Source: Bacteroidales bacterium (GTDB lineage Bacteria > Bacteroidota > Bacteroidia > Bacteroidales > UBA1556). From it: a DNA stretch of 32,878 nt. The stretch is from contig JAMOQI010000072.1 in the NCBI GenBank assembly GCA_027064095.1, forward strand, positions 1-32,878, written 5' to 3'. Made by a program: the position numbers and the translations under genes. Positions 16,488 through 24,315 of this stretch are shown piece after piece; position 1 is the stretch's first letter; every line of letters begins with the position of its first letter. Under the pieces are notes generated by a model that worked only from the letters and a program-made list of their open reading frames with translations, did not search any database and was not told the DNA's origin.

Positions 16488-17120
16488 ATGCTAAAAAAAC
16501 GATATACAATAAGGGCAATATCCATTTTTCTTTTTACCTTATCACTATCAATAAGTGTTTATTCTCAGGAATTTAAAGCAGGTATTCAATTAGGAATCAC
16601 AGGAACTCAAGTAACTGGAGATCAGCTTGCCGGTTTTAATAAAGCAGGACTTTTTGGAGGATTTTTCGTAAACCGTAATTTCGGAAGATTAGGAGATGGA
16701 CAATTAGAAATAAATTTTATACAAAAAGGCAGCAAGAAAAATGCTCATCCCGATAAAGGCGACTACGTAAAATATTTACTTAGGCTAAATTATATAGAAG
16801 TCCCTGTTATGTACAAATTTAACATAAAAAATATTCTCAAAATAGAAGCAGGAGTAATGTTTGCCTATTTAATAAATTCCAAAGAATTTGATATTCAAGG
16901 AAAGGTGTATCCCGACCCTAGTATTCCATATTATAAAAAATATGACATCTCAGGTTTTGCCGGAATTAATTATAAAATAAACGACATATTTTCACTTTCA
17001 TTTCGATACTCATACTCCATTTTAGCAATTAGACCAAAGCCAAATTCTGTGACGTACAGGTATAATGCAGGGCAATTTAATGAAGTATTATGCTCTAGCT
17101 TACAATATAATTTTAATTAA
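16488..17120 (+). CDS. Outer-membrane beta-barrel protein (PorT/OMP_b-brl-like)
   Basis: A 210-residue protein with a signal peptide ending SVYSQ (about residue 27). The mature part consists of alternating beta-strands of the small Bacteroidota barrel type: FKAGIQLGITGTQVTGDQ, AGLFGGFFVNRNF, GQLEINFIQKGSK, LRLNYIEVPVMYKFNI, LKIEAGVMFAYLI, DISGFAGINYKIN, IFSLSFRYSYSIL and a C-terminal strand ending LQYNFN. The YIEVPVMYKF motif is frequent in this group. It would sit in the outer membrane, and no transport function can be assigned. It is followed after 2 bases by the RNase H gene, so the two share a transcript although their roles look unrelated. A weak TACTTTCG promoter-like site lies at 16445-16452. 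Confidence 0.78.
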   Translation: MLKKRYTIRAISIFLFTLSLSISVYSQEFKAGIQLGITGTQVTGDQLAGFNKAGLFGGFFVNRNFGRLGDGQLEINFIQKGSKKNAHPDKGDYVKYLLRLNYIEVPVMYKFNIKNILKIEAGVMFAYLINSKEFDIQGKVYPDPSIPYYKKYDISGFAGINYKINDIFSLSFRYSYSILAIRPKPNSVTYRYNAGQFNEVLCSSLQYNFN

Positions 17121-17122
17121 AT

Positions 17123-17764
17123 ATGGCAAAGTCAAAACAAAAGTATTATGTTGTTTGGAAAGGAAATAATCCCGGCATCTATGATAATTGGCCTGATTGT
17201 AAAAAGCAAATAGATGGTTATACCGGTGCTATTTTTAAATCTTTTACAAACTCAAAAATAGCTACTGAAGCTTTTGCTAATAATCCGGAGAAATACATAG
17301 GAGATAATTATATTGAGCCAACTATGCTTGAGAAATATAAAAATGCAAATATTGGTTTTCCTATTCAAAAATCTATAAGTGTTGATGCCGCTTGTGCCGG
17401 AAATCCCGGCATTTTAGAATATCAAGGTGTGGATACACGTACTAAAAAGAAATTATTTCATCAAGGTCCTTTTCCTAAAGGCACTGTAAATATTGGAGAG
17501 TTTTTAGCTTTAGTGCATGGACTAGCCTATTTGAAACAACAAAACAGCAATATTCCTATTTATTCTGATTCTAAAACAGCAATAGCATGGGTAAGACGTA
17601 AAGCAATAAATACCAAACTTGAACGAAATAAACAAACAGAAGCACTTTTTAAATTAGTTGATAGAGCAATATTTTGGTTGAAAAATAATAACTTTGATAA
17701 TAAGATACTAAAATGGGAGACCGCTTACTGGGGAGAAATCCCTGCTGACTTTGGAAGGAAATAA
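17123..17764 (+). CDS. Ribonuclease H with N-terminal viroplasmin (hybrid-binding) domain
   Basis: A 213-residue type 1 RNase H that cuts the RNA strand of RNA-DNA hybrids. Residues 6-55 form the viroplasmin/RNase H1 N-terminal hybrid-binding domain (KYYVVWKGNNPGIYDNW, then GAIFKSFTNSKIATEAF). The catalytic domain follows with acidic residues Asp88 (SISVDAACAGNPG), Glu126 (NIGEFLALVHGLAYL), Asp149 (PIYSDSKTAIAWV) and Asp209 near the C-terminus (IPADFGRK). All four active-site positions are present, so the enzyme should be active. The domain order and length agree with bacterial RNase HI proteins of this viroplasmin-fused type. The start is the ATG two bases after the barrel protein's stop. 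Cytoplasmic; involved in R-loop and primer removal by family knowledge. Confidence 0.9.
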   Translation: MAKSKQKYYVVWKGNNPGIYDNWPDCKKQIDGYTGAIFKSFTNSKIATEAFANNPEKYIGDNYIEPTMLEKYKNANIGFPIQKSISVDAACAGNPGILEYQGVDTRTKKKLFHQGPFPKGTVNIGEFLALVHGLAYLKQQNSNIPIYSDSKTAIAWVRRKAINTKLERNKQTEALFKLVDRAIFWLKNNNFDNKILKWETAYWGEIPADFGRK

Positions 17765-17783
17765 ATAATTCAACCAATTTTTA

Positions 17784-17791
17784 TACTTTTG
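17784..17791 (+). promoter_or_regulatory. Putative -7 promoter element of the lipoprotein gene
   Basis: TACTTTTG matches TAnnTTTG, 46 bases before the ATG at 17838, in the 73-base gap after the RNase H gene. No matching -33 TTG at normal spacing. Confidence 0.4.
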
Positions 17792-17837
17792 GCCTGAAAT
17801 TTGACTACAAATTAATTCATTTAAATATAATATTATT

Positions 17838-19001
17838 ATGAGAAATTTGTTTACATCCCTATTTATAATATTACTTTTGGCAGGATGCTCAAGTAGTACT
17901 AAGCTTTTACAAAAAGGGCAATATGATGCCGCTATTGATAAATCTATTAAAAAATTACTTAAAAATGCAGATAATATTAAAGAAATAAACATCCTTAGTA
18001 GATCATATGAACTAGCAAATACACAGGATAGAAATGTTATTGAGGAGCTTAAAATGTCTGGGCAACCAGATATATGGGAAGATGCTTTTAGAAGATATTC
18101 TAATCTTCGCAATCGTCAAGATAGAGTAAGCCGTTTACCTAGAGAAATACTCAACAAAATAAATTATAAGTATGTTGACTATAATAGAGAAATTGCTGAA
18201 GCTAAAAATAAAGCGGCAAACTATTATTATGCAAGTGGAGTAGAATTATTGAAAAATAATGACCGAATGAGTGCTAGAAAAGCATACAAACAATTCAGTT
18301 TTATAAGAAAGTATTTCCGCAATTACAAAGATGTGGATCAAAAAATGCAACAAGCCCTTGATTTGGGGACTAATCATGTGATTTTCAAAATTCAGAATGA
18401 AGCAAGAGTAGCTCTACCTAAAGATTTTGAAGAAGAAATTCTAAAAATAAGTCTTAGTTCATTGAATAGAAAATGGTTAGAATTCGATTCGAAATACGAC
18501 GACAATATGTTCTATGATTATAGCATATTTTTAAACCTTAAACATATTGAAGTTTCTCCACAATCGTTAGAGAAAGAAAAATATACTGATACTAAAAGAG
18601 TCTCTGATGGTTGGGAATATGTACTCGACGCAAATGGTAATGTAATGAAAGACTCTCTTGGTAATGATATTAAGAAAGGTAAATTTAAAGACATTAAAGC
18701 CTATGTTACTGTTAATAAAATGAATAAACGTTCCATAGTAACAGGAAGTTTAGATTATTATGATAATAGATCTAGACAATTAATAAAAACTATACCTATC
18801 CGTAGCGAATTTGTTTTTGACTATAAATACGGTGTTTTTGCTGGAGAAAAAGATGCTTTAACAAGTAAATCTATGGCTATTATCAGAAACAAACCTATGC
18901 CATTTCCTTCTGACTTACAAATGATTTTCGATACTAATGATCAGATTAAAAAAATAGCTTTCGAAAATGTTAAAAGAGATGTAAAAATATTTATGAATTA
19001 G
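17838..19001 (+). CDS. Lipoprotein of unknown function
   Basis: A 387-residue protein with a clear lipoprotein signal peptide (MRNLFTSLFIILLLAGCSSS; lipobox LAGC, Cys17). A TPR-like N-terminal part (KLLQKGQYDAAIDKSIKKLL at 22-41; ASGVELLKNNDRMSARKAYKQF near 132-153) is followed by a domain of mixed strands and helices (about 180-387) with a Lys/Asp-rich insert (LDANGNVMKDSLGNDIKKGK). I recognise the architecture as typical of conserved Bacteroidota lipoproteins but no family name or activity. It should be attached to the inner or outer membrane. It has its own promoter element upstream and an intrinsic terminator 33 bases downstream, so it is probably transcribed alone. Confidence 0.75.
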   Translation: MRNLFTSLFIILLLAGCSSSTKLLQKGQYDAAIDKSIKKLLKNADNIKEINILSRSYELANTQDRNVIEELKMSGQPDIWEDAFRRYSNLRNRQDRVSRLPREILNKINYKYVDYNREIAEAKNKAANYYYASGVELLKNNDRMSARKAYKQFSFIRKYFRNYKDVDQKMQQALDLGTNHVIFKIQNEARVALPKDFEEEILKISLSSLNRKWLEFDSKYDDNMFYDYSIFLNLKHIEVSPQSLEKEKYTDTKRVSDGWEYVLDANGNVMKDSLGNDIKKGKFKDIKAYVTVNKMNKRSIVTGSLDYYDNRSRQLIKTIPIRSEFVFDYKYGVFAGEKDALTSKSMAIIRNKPMPFPSDLQMIFDTNDQIKKIAFENVKRDVKIFMN

Positions 19002-19034
19002 TAAACATAATATATTACATAGATAAAAGAAAAT

Positions 19035-19070
19035 CCCAAATTCTTAATTTGAATTTGGGCTTTTCTTTTA
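19035..19070 (+). terminator. Intrinsic terminator after the lipoprotein gene
   Basis: A 9-bp stem CCCAAATTC/GAATTTGGG (19035-19043 with 19051-19059) and a 7-base loop are followed by the T-rich tract CTTTTCTTTTA. It serves the plus-strand lipoprotein gene that ends at 19001. Confidence 0.75.
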
Positions 19071-19072
19071 AA

Positions 19073-19114
19073 CCGCATTATTCATACAAAAGTAAAGCGG
19101 ATTATATGAATAAT
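19073..19114 (-). repeat. Dispersed palindromic element, copy 1
   Basis: Perfect 10-bp inverted arms ATTATTCATA (19077-19086) and TATGAATAAT (19105-19114) flank an 18-base spacer. Read on the minus strand, 19073-19113 aligns with 28001-28042 on the plus strand: 35 identical positions, six differences that are all transitions, and one single-base gap. It lies between the terminator of the lipoprotein gene and the 3' end of the convergent M16 protease gene. The spacer contains TACTTTTG on the minus strand (19087-19094), which resembles a -7 promoter element. Confidence 0.65.
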
Positions 19115-19135
19115 ACAGGATAATATAAGCTATTT

Positions 19136-21949
19136 CTATTTGCTTGCAGTTTGCACTATTTCTATTGTTCTACCTTTATTAAGGTACTTCTTTGCAGCCT
19201 TTTTTACTTTCTTGGCAGTAAGAGAATTCCAGAATCCTACGTAGTCAAAGTTAACCATATCTTCTTTGTCAAAATCATCAGATTGAAGTACACTAAGCCA
19301 CCATCTGTTATTCTTTATATTCTCATTATATTCTTTAATTTTATTCTCAGCTGTATTCTCAATAACTTTTTCATCAGGGCCATTGGCAATCAATTTATCA
19401 GCCTCATCATAAACTATGGCAATCATAGTATCAAGTTTTGCAGGATTAGCATCAAAGAAAATTCCAATTTGATATTCTGGCACAGGATAATGTTTCATAT
19501 TAGACCATAAACCAGCACCATAAGTACCTCCTTGATCCTCACGAAGTGTTTCTAAATATCTATTATTAAGGTATTCTTTTACAACCTCTAACATAAGGCG
19601 TTCTTCAATAGAATATTTTTTAGCAACACCTGTAAATCCAATAAATACTGTTGCTTTATCTGTCTCCATTTTACGTGTAAAATGTTTCTCGACTCTATTT
19701 TCAGGAATACGAATGCCTAAATCACGGAAAGTCTCGGTACGGGTTACAGTAGGAAGGCCACCAAGATATTTAAGAATTGTATCTTTTTGCATTTCAGGGT
19801 CAATATTCCCAACAAAATAATAAGTAAATCCGGATGGGTCGCCAAATCGCTCAGAGAAAATATATTTAATACGATTAAGTTTTGCTTCTTCGAGCATCTC
19901 CACAGTCATATTACGTTTACGAGGACTGTATTGTGACATCACATTTCTAAGGCTATCAACAAAAGCACTTTGAGGGTCTAAGTTCTTATTAGCCAAGCTA
20001 GCAGCTGTGCGTTGTTTGAAATTATTGAAAGCATCTCTATCAGCTCGTGGAGCTGTAAAGTATAAGTAGTTAAGCTTTAGTAAAGTATTGAAATCGCTAA
20101 TAGTGGAACGACCTGAGAAACCTTCTGTCAACTCCCCAATAAATGGTGATAAAGAAACATCTTTTCCTGCTAATGCTTTTTGTAAAGCAATATTGTCGAA
20201 ACTTCCAAGTCCACTCATTGAAACAACATCAGCAGCAACTTTACCAGAGATATCATCTTTTTGTCCCAAAGTGCTCCATCCTCCTTCACTATAAGCTTTC
20301 AATAAAATTTCATCATCTTTAAATGAAGTTGGCTTCATAACCACTTTTACTCCATTACTTAATGTCCATCTAGTTACACCGGTTTTAGAGTCTTTTTCTT
20401 CTTTTACAATTGTGCCTGAAGTTGGCTCATTAGCAATTAATGGCTTATTAGCAGCAGCATCAACATAAGCAGGAATTTCCACATTGTGAATATCTGTAGC
20501 AATAGCCAATATCTCATCTTTTGTTGGCATCACAAATCCTTCTTTTTCCGGAGCCATAATAGTGATTACCAAATTCTCGTCGGTAACCCATTTTTTAGCA
20601 AGAGCATTTACTTCTTCTAAAGTTGCATTATTGATAATCTGCTTTGTTATTTCATAATCCCAATCGTCACCGGGTAAAGGTTCATTCTCAAGATAATTAG
20701 ACATAATGGTATTAGCTATATCTCCGCTTTTTCTCTTATTTCGCTCATTATATCCTTTTTCATTCTGCGATAGTAATTCTTTCTTTGCTCTTTCAAATTC
20801 TGACTCTAAGAACCCTGTTCTTTTTACTCTTTCATTTTCAGCAAGTATTGCATTTAAAGCCTCTGTGATTTTACCATTGGAAGCTACAGCAAACGACATA
20901 TAAGCATCTTTTGTTCTCACAAGATTACCATAGTATGAAAACGCTTGCATAAATGGAGGATCAACAGCCTGAGATTGCTCACCAAGTCTAGCATTTATCA
21001 TACTTGCATATAAAGCTTCAATATACTTTTGTCGATAATATGATTGATCTTTTTTAGCAGGAATATCTTTCTTGTAAACCAATTGAATAATAGTATAAGG
21101 AGACTCTTTATCCTGAGCAATAGCTACTTTTATATTTTTATGATCAGGAATTTGATAATAAAGCCTTTCTCTTGGATTTTCTTTTACCGGAAGCTTAGAA
21201 AAAATTGTTTTCACTTTTGCTTCAATCATATCAGGATCAAAATCACCAACAATTATAATTGCTTGTAAATCCGGACGATACCAGTCATTATAAAAAGCAC
21301 GTAATGTATCGCAAGGTGCATTATTGATAATATCAGCAGTACCAATAATATTATGAACAGCATATTTTGAACCTTCAAAAAGAACCTTATTAGTTTTATC
21401 ACGCATTCGCATCATAGCAGAACGACGTGTTCTAAGTTCTTCTCTTACAACACCTCTTTCAGCATTTATTTCGTCAGTTTCCATACTTACATTTGTAGCC
21501 CAATCGTATAGAATCATTAATGAAGTATCAATATTTTCAGGAGTCTCCATTGGTACCTTATCTAAAGTGTAAACAGTTTTATCATAAACTGTATAGGCAT
21601 TAATCTCAGGGCCAAACTTCATTCCTATAGATTCCAAATAATGAATAATATGCTTCTTAGGAAAATTCTTAGTTCCATTAAAACACATGTGCTCAGTAAG
21701 ATGAGCCAAACCATTTTGGCTTTCATTTTCCTGCATAGCACCTACATTATTTATCAAATAAAATTCAGCTCTTTTTTCTGGAACTTTATTGGCTAAAATA
21801 TAATAAGTTAGTCCATTATCCAACTTGCCATAATGAATGTTTGTGTCCATTGGCACTGGAGCATCAGCGATGTATTTTACCTCATTCTGTGCAAATAGTA
21901 ATGTGTTTGCAATCAAAAATAAAGAAATACTAAGTAATTGTTTAATCAT
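19136..21949 (-). CDS. Secreted M16 family zinc metalloprotease (insulinase-like)
   Basis: A 937-residue double-length M16 peptidase with a signal peptide (MIKQLLSISLFLIANTLLFAQ). The inverted zinc motif HxxEH is HLTEH (His83, Glu86, His87). The third zinc ligand, Glu164 in NAERGVVREELRTR, is exactly 76 residues after His87, as in the family rule HxxEH-(x)76-E. The N-terminal half continues with the M16 signature YNDWYRPDLQAIIIVGDFD (about 219-237). The second half (about 510-937) is the inactive paired domain, with YFVGNIDPE and a region ending in KYLNKGRTIEIV. This arrangement is the pitrilysin/zinc protease group that forms a closed chamber cutting peptides. Periplasmic or outer-membrane-associated location follows from the signal peptide. 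It has its own promoter and is convergent with the lipoprotein gene. Confidence 0.92.
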   Translation of the reverse strand: MIKQLLSISLFLIANTLLFAQNEVKYIADAPVPMDTNIHYGKLDNGLTYYILANKVPEKRAEFYLINNVGAMQENESQNGLAHLTEHMCFNGTKNFPKKHIIHYLESIGMKFGPEINAYTVYDKTVYTLDKVPMETPENIDTSLMILYDWATNVSMETDEINAERGVVREELRTRRSAMMRMRDKTNKVLFEGSKYAVHNIIGTADIINNAPCDTLRAFYNDWYRPDLQAIIIVGDFDPDMIEAKVKTIFSKLPVKENPRERLYYQIPDHKNIKVAIAQDKESPYTIIQLVYKKDIPAKKDQSYYRQKYIEALYASMINARLGEQSQAVDPPFMQAFSYYGNLVRTKDAYMSFAVASNGKITEALNAILAENERVKRTGFLESEFERAKKELLSQNEKGYNERNKRKSGDIANTIMSNYLENEPLPGDDWDYEITKQIINNATLEEVNALAKKWVTDENLVITIMAPEKEGFVMPTKDEILAIATDIHNVEIPAYVDAAANKPLIANEPTSGTIVKEEKDSKTGVTRWTLSNGVKVVMKPTSFKDDEILLKAYSEGGWSTLGQKDDISGKVAADVVSMSGLGSFDNIALQKALAGKDVSLSPFIGELTEGFSGRSTISDFNTLLKLNYLYFTAPRADRDAFNNFKQRTAASLANKNLDPQSAFVDSLRNVMSQYSPRKRNMTVEMLEEAKLNRIKYIFSERFGDPSGFTYYFVGNIDPEMQKDTILKYLGGLPTVTRTETFRDLGIRIPENRVEKHFTRKMETDKATVFIGFTGVAKKYSIEERLMLEVVKEYLNNRYLETLREDQGGTYGAGLWSNMKHYPVPEYQIGIFFDANPAKLDTMIAIVYDEADKLIANGPDEKVIENTAENKIKEYNENIKNNRWWLSVLQSDDFDKEDMVNFDYVGFWNSLTAKKVKKAAKKYLNKGRTIEIVQTASK

Positions 21950-21984
21950 TATTGTGATTTAGGGTTAATAATATTTATTTGTCG

Positions 21985-21992
21985 CAAAGATA
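21985..21992 (-). promoter_or_regulatory. Putative -7 promoter element of the M16 protease gene
   Basis: The minus strand reads TATCTTTG, 35 bases before the ATG at 21949. It fits TAnnTTTG; the -33 region is not clear. Confidence 0.45.
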
Positions 21993-22234
21993 TAAAAACT
22001 ATATAACCTCCACCTATTTTAACTTAATTTATGCTAATTAATAATCACTAAAAAAGAGTGATATTTATCCAAAAACTCTAGCTTTAGATTAAACTAAGAA
22101 TTAAAAAAACAGTCATTACAATAGAAAAAATAATATATATAAATCACTATTAAACAGATATTTTACAAAAAATACTAAATATTGCAGAATAAAAAATATC
22201 ATAAATCTAAAATAGAGATGTTAAATATTTAAAT

Positions 22235-22242
22235 TACTTTTG
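22235..22242 (+). promoter_or_regulatory. Putative -7 promoter element of hflX
   Basis: TACTTTTG followed by CAGCC (22235-22247) is a strong TAnnTTTG match and resembles the element before the tRNA-Leu gene, which is also followed by CAGCC. It lies 20 bases before the TTG start at 22263, implying a very short leader. Confidence 0.5.
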
Positions 22243-22262
22243 CAGCCTAAAACATTATAAAT

Positions 22263-23447
22263 TTGACATCTACAAAACAATATACAGAGCGATGTGTAAT
22301 AGTAGGAATAAGCACAGCTCTACAGCGTAAAAATAAACTCAATGAATACTTGGATGAGTTAGAATTTCTTGTTCACACTGCCGGAGGAGAAGTAAGAAAA
22401 CGCTTTACTCAAAATATAAAAATGGCAGATAGCCGTACTTATGTAGGCAAAGGAAAATTGGAAGAAATTGTTGAATATGTTAAGGCCGCAAATATTAATA
22501 TGGTTGTTTTTGATGACGAACTTAGTCCTTCGCAACTCAGAAACTTAGAAGCGGAGCTTAAAGTAAAAGTCCTTGACAGAACAAATCTTATCCTTGATAT
22601 TTTTGCTAGCAGAGCGAAAACATCTCATGCAAAAACTCAAGTGGAACTAGCTCAATATCAATATTTATTGCCGCGTCTAACCAGAATGTGGACACACCTG
22701 GAAAGGCAAAAAGGAGGGATTGGGATGCGTGGTCCCGGAGAAACTGAAATAGAAACAGACAGGAGAATTATTAGAGATAGAATTTCATTATTAAAAAAAC
22801 GATTGGTATCCATTGATAAACAAATGGCTACACAACGCAAAAACCGCGGCAAGCTCATTCGCATTGCTCTTGTAGGTTATACTAATGTTGGTAAATCCAC
22901 TATTATGAATATGCTAAGCAAATCGGAGGTCTTTGCAGAGAACAAGCTTTTTGCAACGCTTGATACCACTGTTAGAAAAACTGTAATTCACAATCTTCCA
23001 TTTCTATTAGCTGACACTGTAGGATTTATAAGAAAACTACCACATGGTTTGGTAGAATCTTTTAAGTCAACCCTTGATGAGGTAAGAGAGGCAGATGTAT
23101 TGCTTCATGTTGTGGACATTTCTCATCCTGATTTTGAGGATCAAATTAAAATTGTAAACGAGACTCTCGCCGATATAAAATGTAGTGAAAAACCCGTAAT
23201 TATGATATTCAATAAAATTGACGCATACAGTTTTATTGAAAAAGATGAGGATGATTTGACCCCTTCAGGCCCAGAGAATATAAGTTTAGATGAACTAATG
23301 AAAACCTATATGGCCAAAGAAAATTATCCTTGTATTTTTATCTCTGCTAAGAGAAAACAAAACCTCCAAGAACTTAGACAACTGATTTACAGCGAAGTAA
23401 AGGATGTTCATGCCAGTCGATTCCCTTACGATAACTTTCTATATTAA
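22263..23447 (+). CDS. hflX: Ribosome-associated GTPase HflX
   Basis: A 394-residue GTPase of the HflX family, which binds and can split stalled ribosomes. The N-terminal HflX domain includes LDELEFLVHTAGGEV (30-44), KMADSRTYVGKGKLEEI, DRTNLILDIFASRA and the Gly-rich GGIGMRGPGETEIETDRR (151-168). The G domain carries G1 GYTNVGKST (205-213), G3 DTVGF (251-255) and G4 NKID (317-320). The start is a TTG at 22263: no ATG is available nearby, homology begins close to it, and the promoter element lies 20 bases upstream. The stop is 6 bases before the HMG-CoA-lyase-like gene, so the two form an operon. The length is in the family's usual range. Cytoplasmic. Confidence 0.93.
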   Translation: MTSTKQYTERCVIVGISTALQRKNKLNEYLDELEFLVHTAGGEVRKRFTQNIKMADSRTYVGKGKLEEIVEYVKAANINMVVFDDELSPSQLRNLEAELKVKVLDRTNLILDIFASRAKTSHAKTQVELAQYQYLLPRLTRMWTHLERQKGGIGMRGPGETEIETDRRIIRDRISLLKKRLVSIDKQMATQRKNRGKLIRIALVGYTNVGKSTIMNMLSKSEVFAENKLFATLDTTVRKTVIHNLPFLLADTVGFIRKLPHGLVESFKSTLDEVREADVLLHVVDISHPDFEDQIKIVNETLADIKCSEKPVIMIFNKIDAYSFIEKDEDDLTPSGPENISLDELMKTYMAKENYPCIFISAKRKQNLQELRQLIYSEVKDVHASRFPYDNFLY

Positions 23448-23453
23448 AAGGAG

Positions 23454-24302
23454 ATGGTTAAAATACTGGAAACACCTAGAGATGCAATGCAGGGAATAAA
23501 AAAATTTATTCCTACTAAAGCAAAGGCAAAGTATTTAAATACACTATTGAAGGTCGGATTTGATAGTCTGGACTTTGGTAGTTTTGTATCTCCAAAAGCC
23601 ATTCCTCAACTGAGTGATAGCTCTGAAGTTATTGAATTACTTCACGTTGACAGCAAAACAGAAATTGTAGCTACCATTGGTAATTACAAAGGTGCTAAAA
23701 GAGCTTTTATGCATGATAAAATTGACACGGTAGCCTACCCTTTTTCTATCTCAGAAACATTCTTACAAAAAAATATTAATTCAAATTTTGAAAAAGGAAA
23801 ACAAACAATTAACGACATCCTTGAACTTTGTTCACAGAAAAATAAAAATTTAAAATTATATATCGCTATGGCTTTTGGTAACCCATATGGCGATATGTGG
23901 AATATCGATATTCTAACTGAATGGGTATATACTATTACAAAATTAGGAGTTAATGATATTGTTCTTGCTGACACCACCGGCGATGGTTCTATTAAAAATA
24001 TTAGCAATAGTTATTCAGCACTGGGCAAAGAATTTCCAAATATAGATTTTGGTGTTCACCTTCATACTCATAGCCGTAACTGGCATGATAAAGTAAACGC
24101 TGCATATAGTAATGGTTGCCGTAGTTTTGATAGTGTTATAGGAGGTTTAGGAGGATGTCCAATGAGTGGCAAGGCACTAATGGGGAACCTAAACACATTT
24201 GATTTAATAGATTTCCTGGAAGAAAATAACGAAGAAATTCGCATTAATAAAAATATTCTAGAAAAAGCTAGACTTGAATCAAGTTTTATTTTTCCTCTCT
24301 AA
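23454..24302 (+). CDS. Hydroxymethylglutaryl-CoA lyase-like enzyme (HMGL/DRE-TIM family)
   Basis: A 282-residue TIM-barrel enzyme of the HMGL-like family. Metal and catalytic positions of HMG-CoA lyase are visible: ETPRDAMQG (Arg9, Asp10), the metal-binding HLH in FGVHLHTHSRNW (His202, His204) and the Cys loop GGLGGCPMSGKALMGNL with Cys235, which corresponds to the lid cysteine of HMG-CoA lyase. The N-terminus reads ETPRD where HMG-CoA lyases usually read xxGPRD, so a related aldolase substrate is possible, but the GGLGGCP loop favours HMG-CoA cleavage to acetyl-CoA and acetoacetate, the last step of leucine breakdown. It follows hflX after 6 bases (AAGGAG directly abuts the ATG, too close to act as a normal ribosome binding site). 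Its end is 13 bases from the convergent purF-type gene. Confidence 0.82.
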   Translation: MVKILETPRDAMQGIKKFIPTKAKAKYLNTLLKVGFDSLDFGSFVSPKAIPQLSDSSEVIELLHVDSKTEIVATIGNYKGAKRAFMHDKIDTVAYPFSISETFLQKNINSNFEKGKQTINDILELCSQKNKNLKLYIAMAFGNPYGDMWNIDILTEWVYTITKLGVNDIVLADTTGDGSIKNISNSYSALGKEFPNIDFGVHLHTHSRNWHDKVNAAYSNGCRSFDSVIGGLGGCPMSGKALMGNLNTFDLIDFLEENNEEIRINKNILEKARLESSFIFPL

Positions 24303-24315
24303 TAAAAATCTTGTT

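Larger units (their letters stand above)
21950..22262. other. Divergent intergenic region between the M16 protease and hflX
   Basis: This 313-base stretch is AT-rich and holds a -7 promoter element for each flanking gene. It also contains a small hairpin (ATCACT/AGTGAT, 22044-22062) whose role is unclear. No coding potential or RNA gene was recognised. Confidence 0.5.
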